From positions 248,001 to 312,000 of the forward strand of contig NZ_MUYJ01000001.1 in NCBI RefSeq assembly GCF_002155695.1: 64,000 nucleotides of DNA, given 5' to 3'. The stretch comes from Erythrobacter tepidarius. Its GTDB lineage: Bacteria; Pseudomonadota; Alphaproteobacteria; Sphingomonadales; Sphingomonadaceae. This document shows positions 27,364 to 36,900 of this stretch, piece after piece (the first letter of the stretch is position 1; each line of letters opens with the position of its first letter). The notes below the pieces were generated by a model. The model was not told the origin of the DNA. It saw nothing but the letters and a program-made list of their open reading frames with translations, and did not search any database. A program made the position numbers and the translations under genes.

Positions 27364-28794
27364 ATGAGCGCTGGAAGCGGCAGTTTCGATGAGATGTTCG
27401 ACGGCAGTGGCCAGACGCGGCCCGCCTATGCCGAATATTGCCGCTGGTTCGACGAGCAGCCGGGCGAATTCCTCAAGCGCAAGAACCGCGAGGCCGATGA
27501 CACCTTCCGCCGCACCGGCATCACCTTCAACGTCTATGGCGAGAACGAGGCGGAAGAGCGCCTGATCCCGTTCGACATGGTGCCGCGGATCATCACCGCC
27601 AGCGAATGGCGCCGCCTGTCGCGCGGGATCGAGCAGCGGGTGCGGGCGCTCAATTCCTTCCTCTACGACCTCTATCACCGCCAGGAGATCGTGCGCGCAG
27701 GCCGTCTTCCCGAACGCCTGCTGCGCACCAATGATGCCTGGCTTGCCAACATGGTCGGCTTCACCCCGCCGGGCGGGATCTACACCCATATCGTCGGGAT
27801 CGATCTGGTGCGCACCGGGCCGGACGACTTCTTCGTGCTGGAGGACAATGCCCGCACGCCTTCGGGGGTCTCCTACATGCTGGAGAACCGCGAGACGATG
27901 ATGGCGATGTTCCCCGATCTGTTCAGCCGGATCGCGGTGGAAAGCGTGTCGAACTATCCTCGCCGCCTTGCGCGCAGTCTTGCCGCCTGCGTTCCGCCCG
28001 CGTTCGGCGGAGGCAAGCCGGTGGTCGCGGTGCTGACGCCGGGGATCTACAATTCGGCCTATTTCGAGCACGCCTTTCTGGCCGACCAGATGGGCGCCGA
28101 GCTGGTCGAGGGGAGCGATCTGCGCGTGGTGGAAGGCCGCGTGCAGATGCGCACCACCCGCGGCTACAAGCCGATCGATGTGCTCTATCGCCGGGTCGAT
28201 GACGATTTCCTCGATCCGCTGACCTTCAACCCCGATAGCGTGCTCGGCGTTCCGGGAATCATGGACGTTTACCGCTCGGGCGGGATCACCATCGCCAACG
28301 CGCCGGGCACCGGGATCGCCGACGACAAGGCGATCTATTCCTTCATGCCCGAGATCGTCGAGTTCTACACCGGCGAAAAGCCGCTGCTGCCCAATGTGCA
28401 GACTTGGCGCTGCGCCGATCCCGACAGCCTCGCCTATGTGCTCGACAATCTCGCCGAGCTGGTGGTGAAGGAAGTCCATGGTTCGGGCGGCTACGGGATG
28501 CTGATCGGCCCGACTTCCTCGAAGCGCGAGATCGCCGCCTTCCGCGCCAAGCTGGTCGCCAAGCCCGAAAACTACATCGCCCAGCCCACGCTCGCGCTCT
28601 CAACCTGCCCGATCTACACCGCCAAGGGCCTCGCTCCGCGCCATGTCGACCTCAGGCCCTTCGTGCTGGTCAACCCTGAGGGGATCGACATCACCCCGGG
28701 CGGCCTTACCCGCGTGGCGCTGAAGAAGGGATCGCTGGTGGTCAACTCAAGCCAAGGGGGCGGCACCAAGGATACCTGGGTGCTCAAGGACTAG
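27364..28794 (+). CDS. Circularly permuted ATP-grasp protein (Anbu operon)
   Basis: 476 residues of the circularly permuted ATP-grasp type 2 family (DUF404/DUF407, COG2308). Motifs include TFNVYGENEAEERLIPFD, LEDNARTPSGVSYMLENR, NVQTWRCADP, VVKEVHGSGGYGMLIGP (nucleotide binding) and a C-terminal TPGGLTRVAL. ATP-grasp enzymes ligate a carboxylate to an amine or thiol, so it may form a peptide-like bond; the substrate is unknown. The start at 27364 has GGGGG a few bases upstream; an ATG at 27352 is the alternative. First gene of an ATP-grasp, alpha-E, transglutaminase, Anbu set; the next gene starts 18 bp downstream. Confidence 0.9.
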   Translation: MSAGSGSFDEMFDGSGQTRPAYAEYCRWFDEQPGEFLKRKNREADDTFRRTGITFNVYGENEAEERLIPFDMVPRIITASEWRRLSRGIEQRVRALNSFLYDLYHRQEIVRAGRLPERLLRTNDAWLANMVGFTPPGGIYTHIVGIDLVRTGPDDFFVLEDNARTPSGVSYMLENRETMMAMFPDLFSRIAVESVSNYPRRLARSLAACVPPAFGGGKPVVAVLTPGIYNSAYFEHAFLADQMGAELVEGSDLRVVEGRVQMRTTRGYKPIDVLYRRVDDDFLDPLTFNPDSVLGVPGIMDVYRSGGITIANAPGTGIADDKAIYSFMPEIVEFYTGEKPLLPNVQTWRCADPDSLAYVLDNLAELVVKEVHGSGGYGMLIGPTSSKREIAAFRAKLVAKPENYIAQPTLALSTCPIYTAKGLAPRHVDLRPFVLVNPEGIDITPGGLTRVALKKGSLVVNSSQGGGTKDTWVLKD

Positions 28795-28812
28795 GATGGG
28801 GAGCAGCGCACC

Positions 28813-29757
28813 ATGCTAGGCCGCACCGCCAACAGCCTGTTCTGGATGTTCCGCTACCTCGAGCGGGCCGAGAACACCGCGCGCCTGCTCGAGGCGGCGC
28901 TGCGCATGGCGCTGACCCGCGACATCGTTGCTGCCGAGGCCGAATGGCGTTCGGTGATCGCCACGCTCGGGCTGCAGATGCCCTATGAGGCTGTGAATGA
29001 CGGCTATGACGGGATGGCGGTGTGGAATTTCGTGCTGCGCGGGGCATCCAATCCCGGCAATGTCCGCTCTATGTTCGGCGCGGTGCGGGCGAATGCGCGG
29101 GCGGCGCGGATCAACATCTCCTCGGACGTGTGGGAGGCCGTCAACGAGAGCTGGATGAAGCTCGACAAGATGCTCGCGCGCCCCGTCGGTCCGACGATGG
29201 TGGGCGAGGTGCTGCTGGCGATCCGCCGGGCGGGCACGCAGGTGCACGGCGCCTTCGACGGCTCGATGCTGCGCGATGAGGGCTATCACTTCAGCCGCGC
29301 GGGCACCTTCATCGAGCGCGCGGATTCCACCACGCGCATTCTCGACATGAAGTATTTCCTGCTGCTGCCCTCGCTCGCCTATGTCGGGTCGAGCCTTGAT
29401 ACCGGGCAGTGGGAGCAGGTGCTGCGTTCGGTCGCCGGGGCGCGGGTCTATTCCTGGCTCAACGCCGGTCAGATCGAGGCGCGCGGGATCGTCGAGTTTC
29501 TGGTGCTTGACGAGCGCTTCCCGCGCAGTCTTGCCTTTTGCCGCAACGCCCTGCGCGAGAACCTCGCGGCGCTGGCCCGGATGCACGGGGCCGAGGGGCG
29601 CTCGAACGCCCTGATGCGCGATGTCGATACCCGCCTCGGCAATCTCACGGTCGATCAGATTTTCGAGCAGGGGCTGCACGAATTCCTCGTCGATTTCCTT
29701 GCCCGCAATGCTGCCATCGCCGAGGCGATTGCCGAAGACTACCGGTTCCTTGCATGA
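28813..29757 (+). CDS. Alpha-E domain protein (DUF403)
   Basis: 314 residues, nearly all alpha-helical. MLGRTANSLFWMFRYLERAENTARLLE is the hallmark N terminus of the alpha-E (DUF403) family; WEAVNESWMKLDKML, FIERADSTTRILDMKYF and FPRSLAFC are further conserved helices. Biochemical role unknown; the family almost always neighbours the permuted ATP-grasp protein and a transglutaminase-like protease, sometimes fused to them. The stop overlaps the next ATG (ATGA). Confidence 0.9.
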   Translation: MLGRTANSLFWMFRYLERAENTARLLEAALRMALTRDIVAAEAEWRSVIATLGLQMPYEAVNDGYDGMAVWNFVLRGASNPGNVRSMFGAVRANARAARINISSDVWEAVNESWMKLDKMLARPVGPTMVGEVLLAIRRAGTQVHGAFDGSMLRDEGYHFSRAGTFIERADSTTRILDMKYFLLLPSLAYVGSSLDTGQWEQVLRSVAGARVYSWLNAGQIEARGIVEFLVLDERFPRSLAFCRNALRENLAALARMHGAEGRSNALMRDVDTRLGNLTVDQIFEQGLHEFLVDFLARNAAIAEAIAEDYRFLA

Positions 29758-30605
29758 GCACGATGACCCTCGCCATCCGCCACACCACGCACTACGCCTT
29801 CGGCGAGCCGGTGATGCACGCGCTCCAGCGGCTGCGGCTGACCCCCAAGGAAACACAGGGCCAGCGGGTCATCGCGTGGCGGATGATTTTCGACAATGCC
29901 CATGCCGAGCTTGAATATGACGACCAGCACTTCAACCATGTCACGCTGATCGGGGTCGAGCCTGGCGCGCGCGAGGTGACGGTGACCTGCGAGGGGATCG
30001 TCGAGACCGAGGACAATGCCGGCGTGATCGGGCGCCATTCGGGCCATCTGCCGCTGTGGAGTTTCCTGCGCCAGACCCCGCTCACGCGCCCGGGGCCGAA
30101 ACTGCGCGCCCTGTTGCGCGAGATGCCAGGGGCGGCACGGGACACGCCGCTCGATTTCCTTCACGCGCTCTCAGGCCGGATCCGCGAACGCATCGTCTAC
30201 GAGGCCGGGCGCACCCATCCGGCCACCACCGCCGAGGAGGCTGTGGCGCACGGCTGCGGCGTGTGTCAGGATCATGCGCATATCTTCATCGGCGCGGCGC
30301 GGGCGAGCGGGATTCCGGCGCGCTATGTCAGCGGCTACCTGATGATGAACGACCGGATCGAACAGGAGGCGACCCACGCTTGGGCCGAGGCCCATGTCGA
30401 GGGGCTGGGCTGGGTCGGTTTCGATGTCTCGAACGGCATCTGCCCCGATCCGCGCTATGTCCGCGTCGCCACCGGGAGCGACTACCGCGACGCTGCGCCG
30501 GTGACGGGGATCAGCTTCGGCGGGATGGACGAGGTGCTGCGGGTCGGGGTTGCGGTCGCGCAGCACACGCCGGAGCCTCAAGGTCAGGGCCAGACCAGCC
30601 AGTAA
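29754..30605 (+). CDS. Transglutaminase-like cysteine peptidase (Anbu operon)
   Basis: 283 residues. An N-terminal beta domain (bacterial transglutaminase-like N) is followed by a transglutaminase core with a visible triad: Cys171 in GCGVCQDHA, His208 in ATHAWAEAHV and Asp224 in GFDVSNGI. Prokaryotic members usually act as peptidases or amidases. There is no signal peptide, so it is cytosolic. The ATG overlaps the alpha-E stop. Together with the ATP-grasp and alpha-E partners it suggests a cytosolic ligase/hydrolase pair acting on a peptide or peptide-like tag, which is an inference. Confidence 0.9.
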   Translation: MSTMTLAIRHTTHYAFGEPVMHALQRLRLTPKETQGQRVIAWRMIFDNAHAELEYDDQHFNHVTLIGVEPGAREVTVTCEGIVETEDNAGVIGRHSGHLPLWSFLRQTPLTRPGPKLRALLREMPGAARDTPLDFLHALSGRIRERIVYEAGRTHPATTAEEAVAHGCGVCQDHAHIFIGAARASGIPARYVSGYLMMNDRIEQEATHAWAEAHVEGLGWVGFDVSNGICPDPRYVRVATGSDYRDAAPVTGISFGGMDEVLRVGVAVAQHTPEPQGQGQTSQ

Positions 30606-30683
30606 GCCCGTGCTTTGCCTGCGCAGCGCTTTGCGCTAGGGCGAGGCTCTTGCAGCGAGCGTGCGGGGTGGAGACAGACCGAG

Positions 30684-31430
30684 ATGACCTATTGCGTTGG
30701 CATGGTGCTGGACCGTGGCCTCGTGCTGATGAGCGACACGCGCACCAATTCGGGCGTCGATAACATCTCCACCTTCCGCAAGCTGTTCCACTGGAGCGTT
30801 CCGGGAGAGCGCATCATCGCGGTGATGACCGCGGGCAACCTTGCCACCACCCAGGCCGTCATCAGCCAGCTGGAAGAACGCACCAAGGCCCCCTCCGAGC
30901 GCGAGAACACGCTGCTTATGGGGCCAACCATGTTCCGGGTGGCGACCGAGGTCGGACGGCTCCTGCGCACCACCATTGAAACGGTGCAGACGGATAACGG
31001 CGAGATCGGCAAGGGGCGGTTCACCGCCACCATGATCGTCGCCGGGCAGATCGCTGGAATGCAGCCGCGGCTGTTCCTGGTCTATCCCGAAGGCAATTTC
31101 ATCGAGGCGAGCTGGGATACGCCGTTTTTCCAGATCGGCGAGACCAAGTATGGTCGCCCCATCCTGATCCGCGGCTATGACCGGGCGATGAGCTTCGAGG
31201 ATGCGGTGAAGCTGCTCATGGTCAGCTTCGATTCCACCCTCAAGGCAAATCTCTCGGTCGGCCTGCCGCTCGATCTGCTGGTGATCGGCAAGGACGGCTT
31301 TGCCCCCACCCACGAACATCGCGTGACCGCCGATGATCCCTATTTCGCCAAGATTTCCTCGGGCTGGGGCGATGCGCTGCGTTCGGCTTTCCAGTCGCTG
31401 CCACCCTATAGTTTCGATAGCGCGGATTGA
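30684..31430 (+). CDS. Anbu: bacterial proteasome-like NTN hydrolase
   Basis: 248 residues. Anbu (ancestral beta-subunit) protein of the proteasome/HslV superfamily. It begins MTYCVGMVLDRGLVLMSDTR; removal of Met exposes Thr1, with Asp17 (MSDTR) and Lys32 (FRKLF) in proteasome-type positions. Known Anbu proteins self-assemble as open rings or helical stacks and their substrate is uncertain. It is separated from the transglutaminase gene by 78 bp, so it may also have its own promoter. GGAG is placed about 11 bp before the ATG. The four-gene neighbourhood is the one reported for Anbu. Confidence 0.93.
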   Translation: MTYCVGMVLDRGLVLMSDTRTNSGVDNISTFRKLFHWSVPGERIIAVMTAGNLATTQAVISQLEERTKAPSERENTLLMGPTMFRVATEVGRLLRTTIETVQTDNGEIGKGRFTATMIVAGQIAGMQPRLFLVYPEGNFIEASWDTPFFQIGETKYGRPILIRGYDRAMSFEDAVKLLMVSFDSTLKANLSVGLPLDLLVIGKDGFAPTHEHRVTADDPYFAKISSGWGDALRSAFQSLPPYSFDSAD

Positions 31431-31471
31431 GCGACGGGCCACATCTAGGTTCGTTTTGGAGTAAACAAATT

Positions 31472-31493
31472 ACTTAAAATCAATAGGTTAAGT
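31472..31493. promoter_or_regulatory. AT-rich promoter region with small inverted repeat
   Basis: ACTTAA (31472-31477) and TTAAGT (31488-31493) with 10 bp between, in the most AT-rich stretch nearby (about 31458-31515). It probably marks the promoter of the LuxR-type regulator gene 80 bp downstream; a bound factor is not identifiable. Confidence 0.3.
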
Positions 31494-31572
31494 CAATACG
31501 GTAATCATGAATCCTCCGGAACGGCGTGGACCTTGCGTGAATTGTGGAAGGGCCTAGCCCAGTCTTTCGCGC

Positions 31573-32193
31573 ATGACACGCAAAGTCGCTCTTCACTTCA
31601 TCGATTCGTGCAGCCGCGAGCGCGCCGAACTGGCCCGGATCGGATTTGCCCTGGGCCACCATTGCGAGGTCTATGGCGATCTCTCGGAGCTGGCGGTTCA
31701 CCCGCCGCGGGAAGGCATCATCATCGCCCGTGACACCGCGGAAGAGGGCGGGGTGGCCATGATCCTCGATCGCCTGAGCCGGCTTGGCATCTGGTTGCCG
31801 CTGATCGCGGTGGACGTGCAGCCGCGGCCCAACCGCATCGTCGAGGCGATCAAGGCGGGTGCGCTCGATTATCTCGCTCTGCCGCTCGATCCGGAACGGT
31901 TGACCCGCTGCCTCACCCGCATCAGCAAGGAGGCCGAGCAGGTCAGCGCCGCGCGCCGTCGCATGATCGAGGCGCGTGATCGCATCTCCACGCTTTCGGC
32001 GCGCGAGCGAGAAGTGCTCGACTGGCTGGCCGAGGGCAGCAGCAACAAGGCGATCGCGCGCGAGCTCGACATCAGCCCGCGCACCGTGGAAATTCACCGC
32101 GCCAACATGATGAACAAGCTGGGCGCGCGCCACGCCGCCGAAGCCGTGCGGCTGCGGCTCGAAGCCAAGCTTGAACCGAAATTGCGGCTCTGA
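31573..32193 (+). CDS. LuxR-type regulator with degenerate receiver (FixJ-like)
   Basis: 206 residues. The C terminus is a clear LuxR/GerE helix-turn-helix (LSAREREVLDWLAEGSSNKAIARELDISPRTVEIHRANMMNKLG). The N-terminal half follows the FixJ receiver layout but is altered: the acidic cluster reads FIDS, the phospho-acceptor region reads GIIIARDTAEEGG with the Asp shifted by one, and the conserved Lys is Leu (DYLALPLDPERL). Phosphorylation-independent action or ligand/partner control is therefore likely. No sensor kinase is adjacent. Its position after the Anbu operon may be coincidental, since it has its own AT-rich upstream region. Confidence 0.85.
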   Translation: MTRKVALHFIDSCSRERAELARIGFALGHHCEVYGDLSELAVHPPREGIIIARDTAEEGGVAMILDRLSRLGIWLPLIAVDVQPRPNRIVEAIKAGALDYLALPLDPERLTRCLTRISKEAEQVSAARRRMIEARDRISTLSAREREVLDWLAEGSSNKAIARELDISPRTVEIHRANMMNKLGARHAAEAVRLRLEAKLEPKLRL

Positions 32194-32410
32194 CCACGGT
32201 GAGGGCCAATCGGCCCGGAAGCCTCGTGTCTGGCTGCCACTGCGCTGGCAGGCCACGCGATCGCTAACGGGTCGGTGCCCCCGGGCGGCCCCGGCGCTGC
32301 TGTCGCAGTTCAAGGACTCGCCGAACCCCTTGTTCGACAGTGTGACTTTCGGTCGGCTGAAGGCGGCCAGGATCGCAAGAGGCGCGATCCGAGTGGCAGC
32401 AGGCCAGGCC

Positions 32411-33139
32411 TCAGCGGCAGAACTTCGGACCGGTGCCTTCGAGATGGAAATGATCTTCGTGCGCGGCGTTGTATTCCGGGCCGAGCACCGTGCCGAAGCG
32501 CTTGCAGGCACTCTTGTGCACCACCCGCAGGAATTCCCGGGTTGCCGCATCACCGCCGTTCCAATCGCGTTTGAGCACGATCCGGCGGCCATCGGCCAGC
32601 ACGAAGCCGGAAACGTCGATGGCCTCGGCGCGGGCATGGGCCGATAGCCGTTCGGTCCCTGCCACCTTGCGGCAGGCATAGGAACCCATCGTCTCGATCC
32701 GGGCGATCGGGCTGCCGAGGATCTCGCGCGCCGCGCGATCAACTCCGTAACGTGCCCAGTCGCCGAAAACCTTGGCCACCGCGCAGCGCACCGGTCCGAG
32801 ATTGCTCACCCCGAAGGTCGTACGATCGCCCGCCAGCGCCGAAAGCTGCACCGTGCCGAGCTTGTTGCACCCGGGTGCGGCATAGGTATCCGGCAGCCGC
32901 TCGAACCGTGCGCCGCTTGCGCCGAGATCGGCGAGGCAGCTGCGCTCTTCCATGCTGGCGGGATAGCTCTGCGGGGCCGAGGTAACGCGGGTGGCAGGCC
33001 GGGCCTGTCCGCCGACCGGGGCGCTGGCTTTGCCGGGTGCCGCACCGCTGCTGCCCCCGGGTACCAGCGCGCCGCAGCTTGCCAGCCACAGCGTGCCTGC
33101 CAGAAGCGCCCAGCAGCGAAGTGATGCTCTTGGTCTCAT
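32411..33139 (-). CDS. Extensin-like C-terminal domain lipoprotein
   Basis: 242 residues. A signal peptide with lipobox (LWLASCGA), a Pro/Gly/Ala-rich tether, then the extensin-like C-terminal (DUF2329-type) fold: CLADLGASGARFERLP, GCNKLGTVQLSAL, SNLGPVRCAVAKVFGDW, SAHARAEAIDVSGFVLADGR and HEDHFHLEG. The last two carry the Zn-type His/Asp pattern of D,D-carboxypeptidase-like (LAS) proteins, suggesting peptidoglycan binding or trimming in the periplasm. The start at 33139 gives a standard signal sequence. Convergent with the LuxR-type regulator across a 217-bp gap. Confidence 0.85.
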   Translation of the reverse strand: MRPRASLRCWALLAGTLWLASCGALVPGGSSGAAPGKASAPVGGQARPATRVTSAPQSYPASMEERSCLADLGASGARFERLPDTYAAPGCNKLGTVQLSALAGDRTTFGVSNLGPVRCAVAKVFGDWARYGVDRAAREILGSPIARIETMGSYACRKVAGTERLSAHARAEAIDVSGFVLADGRRIVLKRDWNGGDAATREFLRVVHKSACKRFGTVLGPEYNAAHEDHFHLEGTGPKFCR

Positions 33140-33512
33140 GGCTAAGGAATATTGCGCAGAATTGGTTAACGAGCCGGAAACAGGTTTGCCCAAGCAATGC
33201 TTGCGGCAGGCATCGGGGATCGCCCTAGGGCTGTTGCGTCGCCAGCCGTTCTCCCCGCGCGATCCTCACCCTGTCGGGTTCGCGCGGCTGGGCGCATTTG
33301 CCATGGCCTTTGCCGGCCTGCCTGCCGATGTCGCCATCTGTGGGGGTGAGGCCCGCGCCGAGACCGTCGCGCGCATCACCCTGCCGACCGTTCATACGGC
33401 GAAGATGTCCCCAGTCCGCTCAGTCTGGCCCAAGGCCGGCCCCTGCGGCGGACTGTCCATGGCCGTGCCTGCCGGCGGCGCATCCTGCGCCTGGACGAAG
33501 GCGGCGCAACGT
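33140..33512. other. Gene-free interval before the sodium:solute symporter
   Basis: 373 bp between the extensin-like start and the symporter stop. The open frame at 33303-33533 lacks recognisable similarity, a ribosome binding site or codon bias typical of the neighbours. No tRNA fold, repeat or T-tailed hairpin was found. The first bases (33140-33200) are likely the extensin-like gene promoter. Confidence 0.5.
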
Positions 33513-34991
33513 TCAGGCTTGTGCGGCGGCTGATTTTTGCGGCGCGGTCAGCAGACTTACCACCACGATTGCCGCCATCCCGGCGACAAAGCCGGGGACG
33601 ATCTCGTACAGCCCGGGGCCGCCCAGAAATGCTGCGTTCCAGCCCAGCGCAATCCAAGCGGCGACCACGCCGGCGCCGGTAACCAGCCCGGCCACCGCGC
33701 CCGCCCCGGTCATCCGGTCCCAGGTCAGCGCCAGCAGGATCAGCGGACCGAAGGCCGCGCCGAATCCCGCCCAGGCGTTGGCGACCAGGCCGAGCACTTC
33801 GCTTTCCGGATCGGCCGCGATCACCAGCGCGGCGGCGGCGACCAGCGCGACGCTGATCCGTCCGATGTTCACCGCTTCGCGCTCGGAGGCGTCGCGGCGC
33901 AGGAACAACCGGTAGAAGTCCTCGGTGAGCGAGGAGGAGGACACCAGCAGCTGGGCCGAAATCGTGCTCATGATCGCGGCCAGCAGCGCAGCATAGAGAA
34001 AGCCCGTCACCGCCGGGTGGAACAGCAGATCGGACAGCAGGATGAAGATGGTTTCCGGGTCCTCCACCACCAACCCGTTCGCCTCGGCATAGGCGCGGCC
34101 CGAGAGGCCCACCGCCACCGCGCCCAGCAGCGAGATCACCATCCAGCTCATGCCGATAATCCCGGCGCGCGGCACGTTTTCGACCCGGTCGATCGCCATG
34201 AAGCGCACGATGATATGCGGCTGGCCGAAATAGCCCAAGCCCCAGGTCGCCGCACTGATGACGCCGACGAAGGTCGCACCTTCGGTCAGGCTGAGAAAGC
34301 CCTTTTGCGGGACCGAGGACAGGTTGAGCGGGGCGGCGGCGTCATGGCCTGAAAGGATGACCAGCGGCATGATCACCAGCGCGGTCATCATGATCATGCC
34401 CTGCACGAAATCGGTGAGGCTGACAGCAAGAAAGCCGCCGATCATGGTGTAGATCAGCACGATCCCGGCCGTTATGAGAATCCCCAGCATATAGTCGGAA
34501 AGGCCGGTATCGGGCAGCAGTCCGGCAAAGGCGGTCGCAAACAGCTTGCCCCCGCCGACCATGCCGGACGCGGTGTAGACCGTGAAGAAGCCGACGATGA
34601 CCACCGCCGACACCACCCGCAGCGTCGTGCGGCTGTCAGGAAAGCGGTTGGCCAGGAATTGCGGGATCGTCAGCGCATTGCCCAGCCGTTCGGTCTGCTC
34701 GCGCAGGCGGGGGGCAACGATGATCCAGTTGAGCGCCGCGCCGACGGTAAGGCCGATCGCGATCCACGCCTCCACCAGCCCGGACGCGAACAGCGCGCCC
34801 GGCAGCCCCAGCAGCAGCCACCCCGACATGTCCGACGCGCCCGCGCTCAGCGCTGTCACCGCCGGCCCGAGGTTGCGCCCGGCCAGCAGATAGCCCGCAG
34901 CATCCGCCCTGGTCCTCATCCAGGCATAGATCCCGATGGCGATCATCAGCGCGAAATAGGCCGCGAGCGCGGCGAGGGTGTAAGGGTTCAT
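33513..34991 (-). CDS. putP: Sodium/proline symporter family transporter
   Basis: 492 residues, about 13 transmembrane helices of the sodium:solute symporter family. AGRNLGPAVTALSAGASDMSGWLLLGLPGALFASGL (helix 2 Na+ site region), WGLGYFGQPHIIVRFMAI (family signature), and SAQLLVSSSSLTEDFYR (the Ser/Thr Na+2-site helix) match PutP. It imports proline with Na+. The start at 34991 removes six upstream residues. It follows bipA on the same strand after a 70-bp gap; proline dehydrogenase is not in the window. Related betaine/pantothenate carriers are less likely. Confidence 0.88.
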   Translation of the reverse strand: MNPYTLAALAAYFALMIAIGIYAWMRTRADAAGYLLAGRNLGPAVTALSAGASDMSGWLLLGLPGALFASGLVEAWIAIGLTVGAALNWIIVAPRLREQTERLGNALTIPQFLANRFPDSRTTLRVVSAVVIVGFFTVYTASGMVGGGKLFATAFAGLLPDTGLSDYMLGILITAGIVLIYTMIGGFLAVSLTDFVQGMIMMTALVIMPLVILSGHDAAAPLNLSSVPQKGFLSLTEGATFVGVISAATWGLGYFGQPHIIVRFMAIDRVENVPRAGIIGMSWMVISLLGAVAVGLSGRAYAEANGLVVEDPETIFILLSDLLFHPAVTGFLYAALLAAIMSTISAQLLVSSSSLTEDFYRLFLRRDASEREAVNIGRISVALVAAAALVIAADPESEVLGLVANAWAGFGAAFGPLILLALTWDRMTGAGAVAGLVTGAGVVAAWIALGWNAAFLGGPGLYEIVPGFVAGMAAIVVVSLLTAPQKSAAAQA

Positions 34992-35061
34992 GGCGCGGGT
35001 GGGTAACAAGCGTTGCGGCGATTGGCCACTGCGCCCCTCGTGTTATCCCGCGCTCGCAGCC

Positions 35062-36900
35062 TCAATCCTCCTTTCTGCGCCGCGCCTTCTTGCGCTCGTG
35101 CGGGCACAGGATCGCCTTGCGCAGGCGGATCGATTGCGGGGTGACTTCGACCATTTCGTCGTCGTCGATATAGGCGATGGCCTGTTCCAGGCTCATCCGG
35201 CGCGGCGGGGTGAGGCGGATTGCGTCGTCCTTGCCGCTCGAGCGGATATTGGTGAGCTGCTTCGCCTTGAGCGGGTTCACCTCGAGGTCTTCGGGCTTGG
35301 CATTCTCGCCGATGATCATGCCCTCGTAAACCTTCATCTGGGGCGAGATGAACAGCTCGCCGCGTTCTTCAAGCGAATTGAGCGCATAGGCCACGGCCTC
35401 GCCGTCGCCGTTGGAGATCAGCACACCGTTGATGCGGCCTTCGATCGGGCCCTTGTAGGGGCCGTACTTTTCGAACAGGCGGTTCATGATGCCGGTGCCG
35501 CGCGTGTCGGACAGGAATTCGCCATGATAACCGATCAGCCCGCGCGAGGGGGCGGAAAAGGTGATGCGGGTCTTGCCTTGCCCCGAGGGACGCATTTCGG
35601 TGAGATCGGCCTTGCGGCGCTGCATCTTCTCGACCACCGTGCCTGCATATTCGTCATCAACGTCGATAACCACGGTTTCATAAGGCTCCAGGCGCTGGCC
35701 GTTTTCTTCGCGGAACAGCACGCGCGGACGGGAAATGCCAAGCTCGAAGCCCTCGCGGCGCATCGTCTCGATCAGCACGCCCAATTGCAGTTCCCCGCGA
35801 CCGGCAACTTCGAAGCTGTCCTTGTCTTCGGATTCCGTCACCCGGATTGCCACATTGGTTTCCGCCTCGCGCAGCAGGCGGTCGCGGATCATGCGGCTGG
35901 TGACCTTGGTGCCCTCGCGTCCGGCGAGCGGGCTGTCGTTGACCGCAAAGCGCATCGCCAGCGTCGGCGGGTCGATCGGCTGGGCGGCGATCGGTTCGGT
36001 GATGCTGGGATCACAGATGGTGTTGGCGACGGTCGCCTTTTCAAGGCCGGCAATCGCGATGATGTCCCCCGCCTGCGCGCTCTCCACCGGCACGCGCTCC
36101 AGCCCGCGGAAGCTCAACAGCTTGGTCGCCCGGCCCGCTTCAATCACCTTGCCGTCGCGGTCGATGGCGTGGATCGGATCATTGACACGGATGGTGCCAG
36201 ACTGCACGCGGCCTGTGAGCACGCGGCCCATGAAGTTGTCGCGATCAAGCAGGGTGGCAAGGAAACTGAACTTGGCCGAGGCATCGAGTCCCGGGGGCGG
36301 GACATGCGCGACGATCTTGGCGAACAGCGGAGCAAGCGTGCCCGAACGCGCCTCCGGATCCTCGCTGGCATAGCCTTCGCGGCCCGAGGCATAGAGCACG
36401 GGGAAATCGAGCTGCTCGTCATTGGCATCGAGGCTGACGAACAGATCGAACACCTCGTCGAGCACTTCCTGCGGGCGGCCATCGGGACGGTCGATCTTGT
36501 TGACGACGACGATCGGCCTGAGGCCGAGCGCGAGTGCCTTGCCGGTGACGAACTTGGTCTGCGGCATCGCGCCTTCGGCACTGTCGACCAGCAGGATCAC
36601 GCCATCGACCATGGTGAGGATGCGTTCCACCTCGGCACCGAAGTCGGCGTGGCCGGGGGTGTCGACGATGTTGATGCGGATGGTCTCGCCGCCGCCCTGC
36701 GCAGTCCATTCGACGCTGGTGCACTTGGCGAGAATGGTGATCCCGCGTTCCTTTTCGAGATCGCCCGAATCCATCGCGCGTTCTTCGACGCGCTGGTTTT
36801 CGCGGAAGGTGCCGGACTGGCGGAACAGCTGGTCGACCAGGGTGGTCTTGCCATGATCGACGTGGGCGATGATCGCGATATTTCTCAGCGAGGAGGACAT
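35062..36900 (-). CDS. bipA: Translational GTPase TypA/BipA
   Basis: 612 residues. A ribosome-associated GTPase of the EF-G/LepA class, important in stress, cold and 50S assembly. G1 [13 protein letters not shown]2 region ERGITI, G3 [10 protein letters not shown]4 [10 protein letters not shown], then domains II, III, V and a C-terminal BipA domain with [21 protein letters not shown]. The start at 36900 begins [20 protein letters not shown], typical for the family. Monocistronic or with putP downstream. Confidence 0.96.
   Translation of the reverse strand: MSSSLRNIAIIAHVDHGKTTLVDQLFRQSGTFRENQRVEERAMDSGDLEKERGITILAKCTSVEWTAQGGGETIRINIVDTPGHADFGAEVERILTMVDGVILLVDSAEGAMPQTKFVTGKALALGLRPIVVVNKIDRPDGRPQEVLDEVFDLFVSLDANDEQLDFPVLYASGREGYASEDPEARSGTLAPLFAKIVAHVPPPGLDASAKFSFLATLLDRDNFMGRVLTGRVQSGTIRVNDPIHAIDRDGKVIEAGRATKLLSFRGLERVPVESAQAGDIIAIAGLEKATVANTICDPSITEPIAAQPIDPPTLAMRFAVNDSPLAGREGTKVTSRMIRDRLLREAETNVAIRVTESEDKDSFEVAGRGELQLGVLIETMRREGFELGISRPRVLFREENGQRLEPYETVVIDVDDEYAGTVVEKMQRRKADLTEMRPSGQGKTRITFSAPSRGLIGYHGEFLSDTRGTGIMNRLFEKYGPYKGPIEGRINGVLISNGDGEAVAYALNSLEERGELFISPQMKVYEGMIIGENAKPEDLEVNPLKAKQLTNIRSSGKDDAIRLTPPRRMSLEQAIAYIDDDEMVEVTPQSIRLRKAILCPHERKKARRRKED

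Noticed and set aside
32370..32390. Terminator hairpin (7-bp stem) between the LuxR-type regulator and extensin genes
   Set aside because: Perfect stem but no T-run in either direction; kept only as an unassigned hairpin.
33303..33533. Small gene before the symporter
   Set aside because: Open frame without ribosome binding site, family similarity or typical codon use; overlaps the symporter stop.
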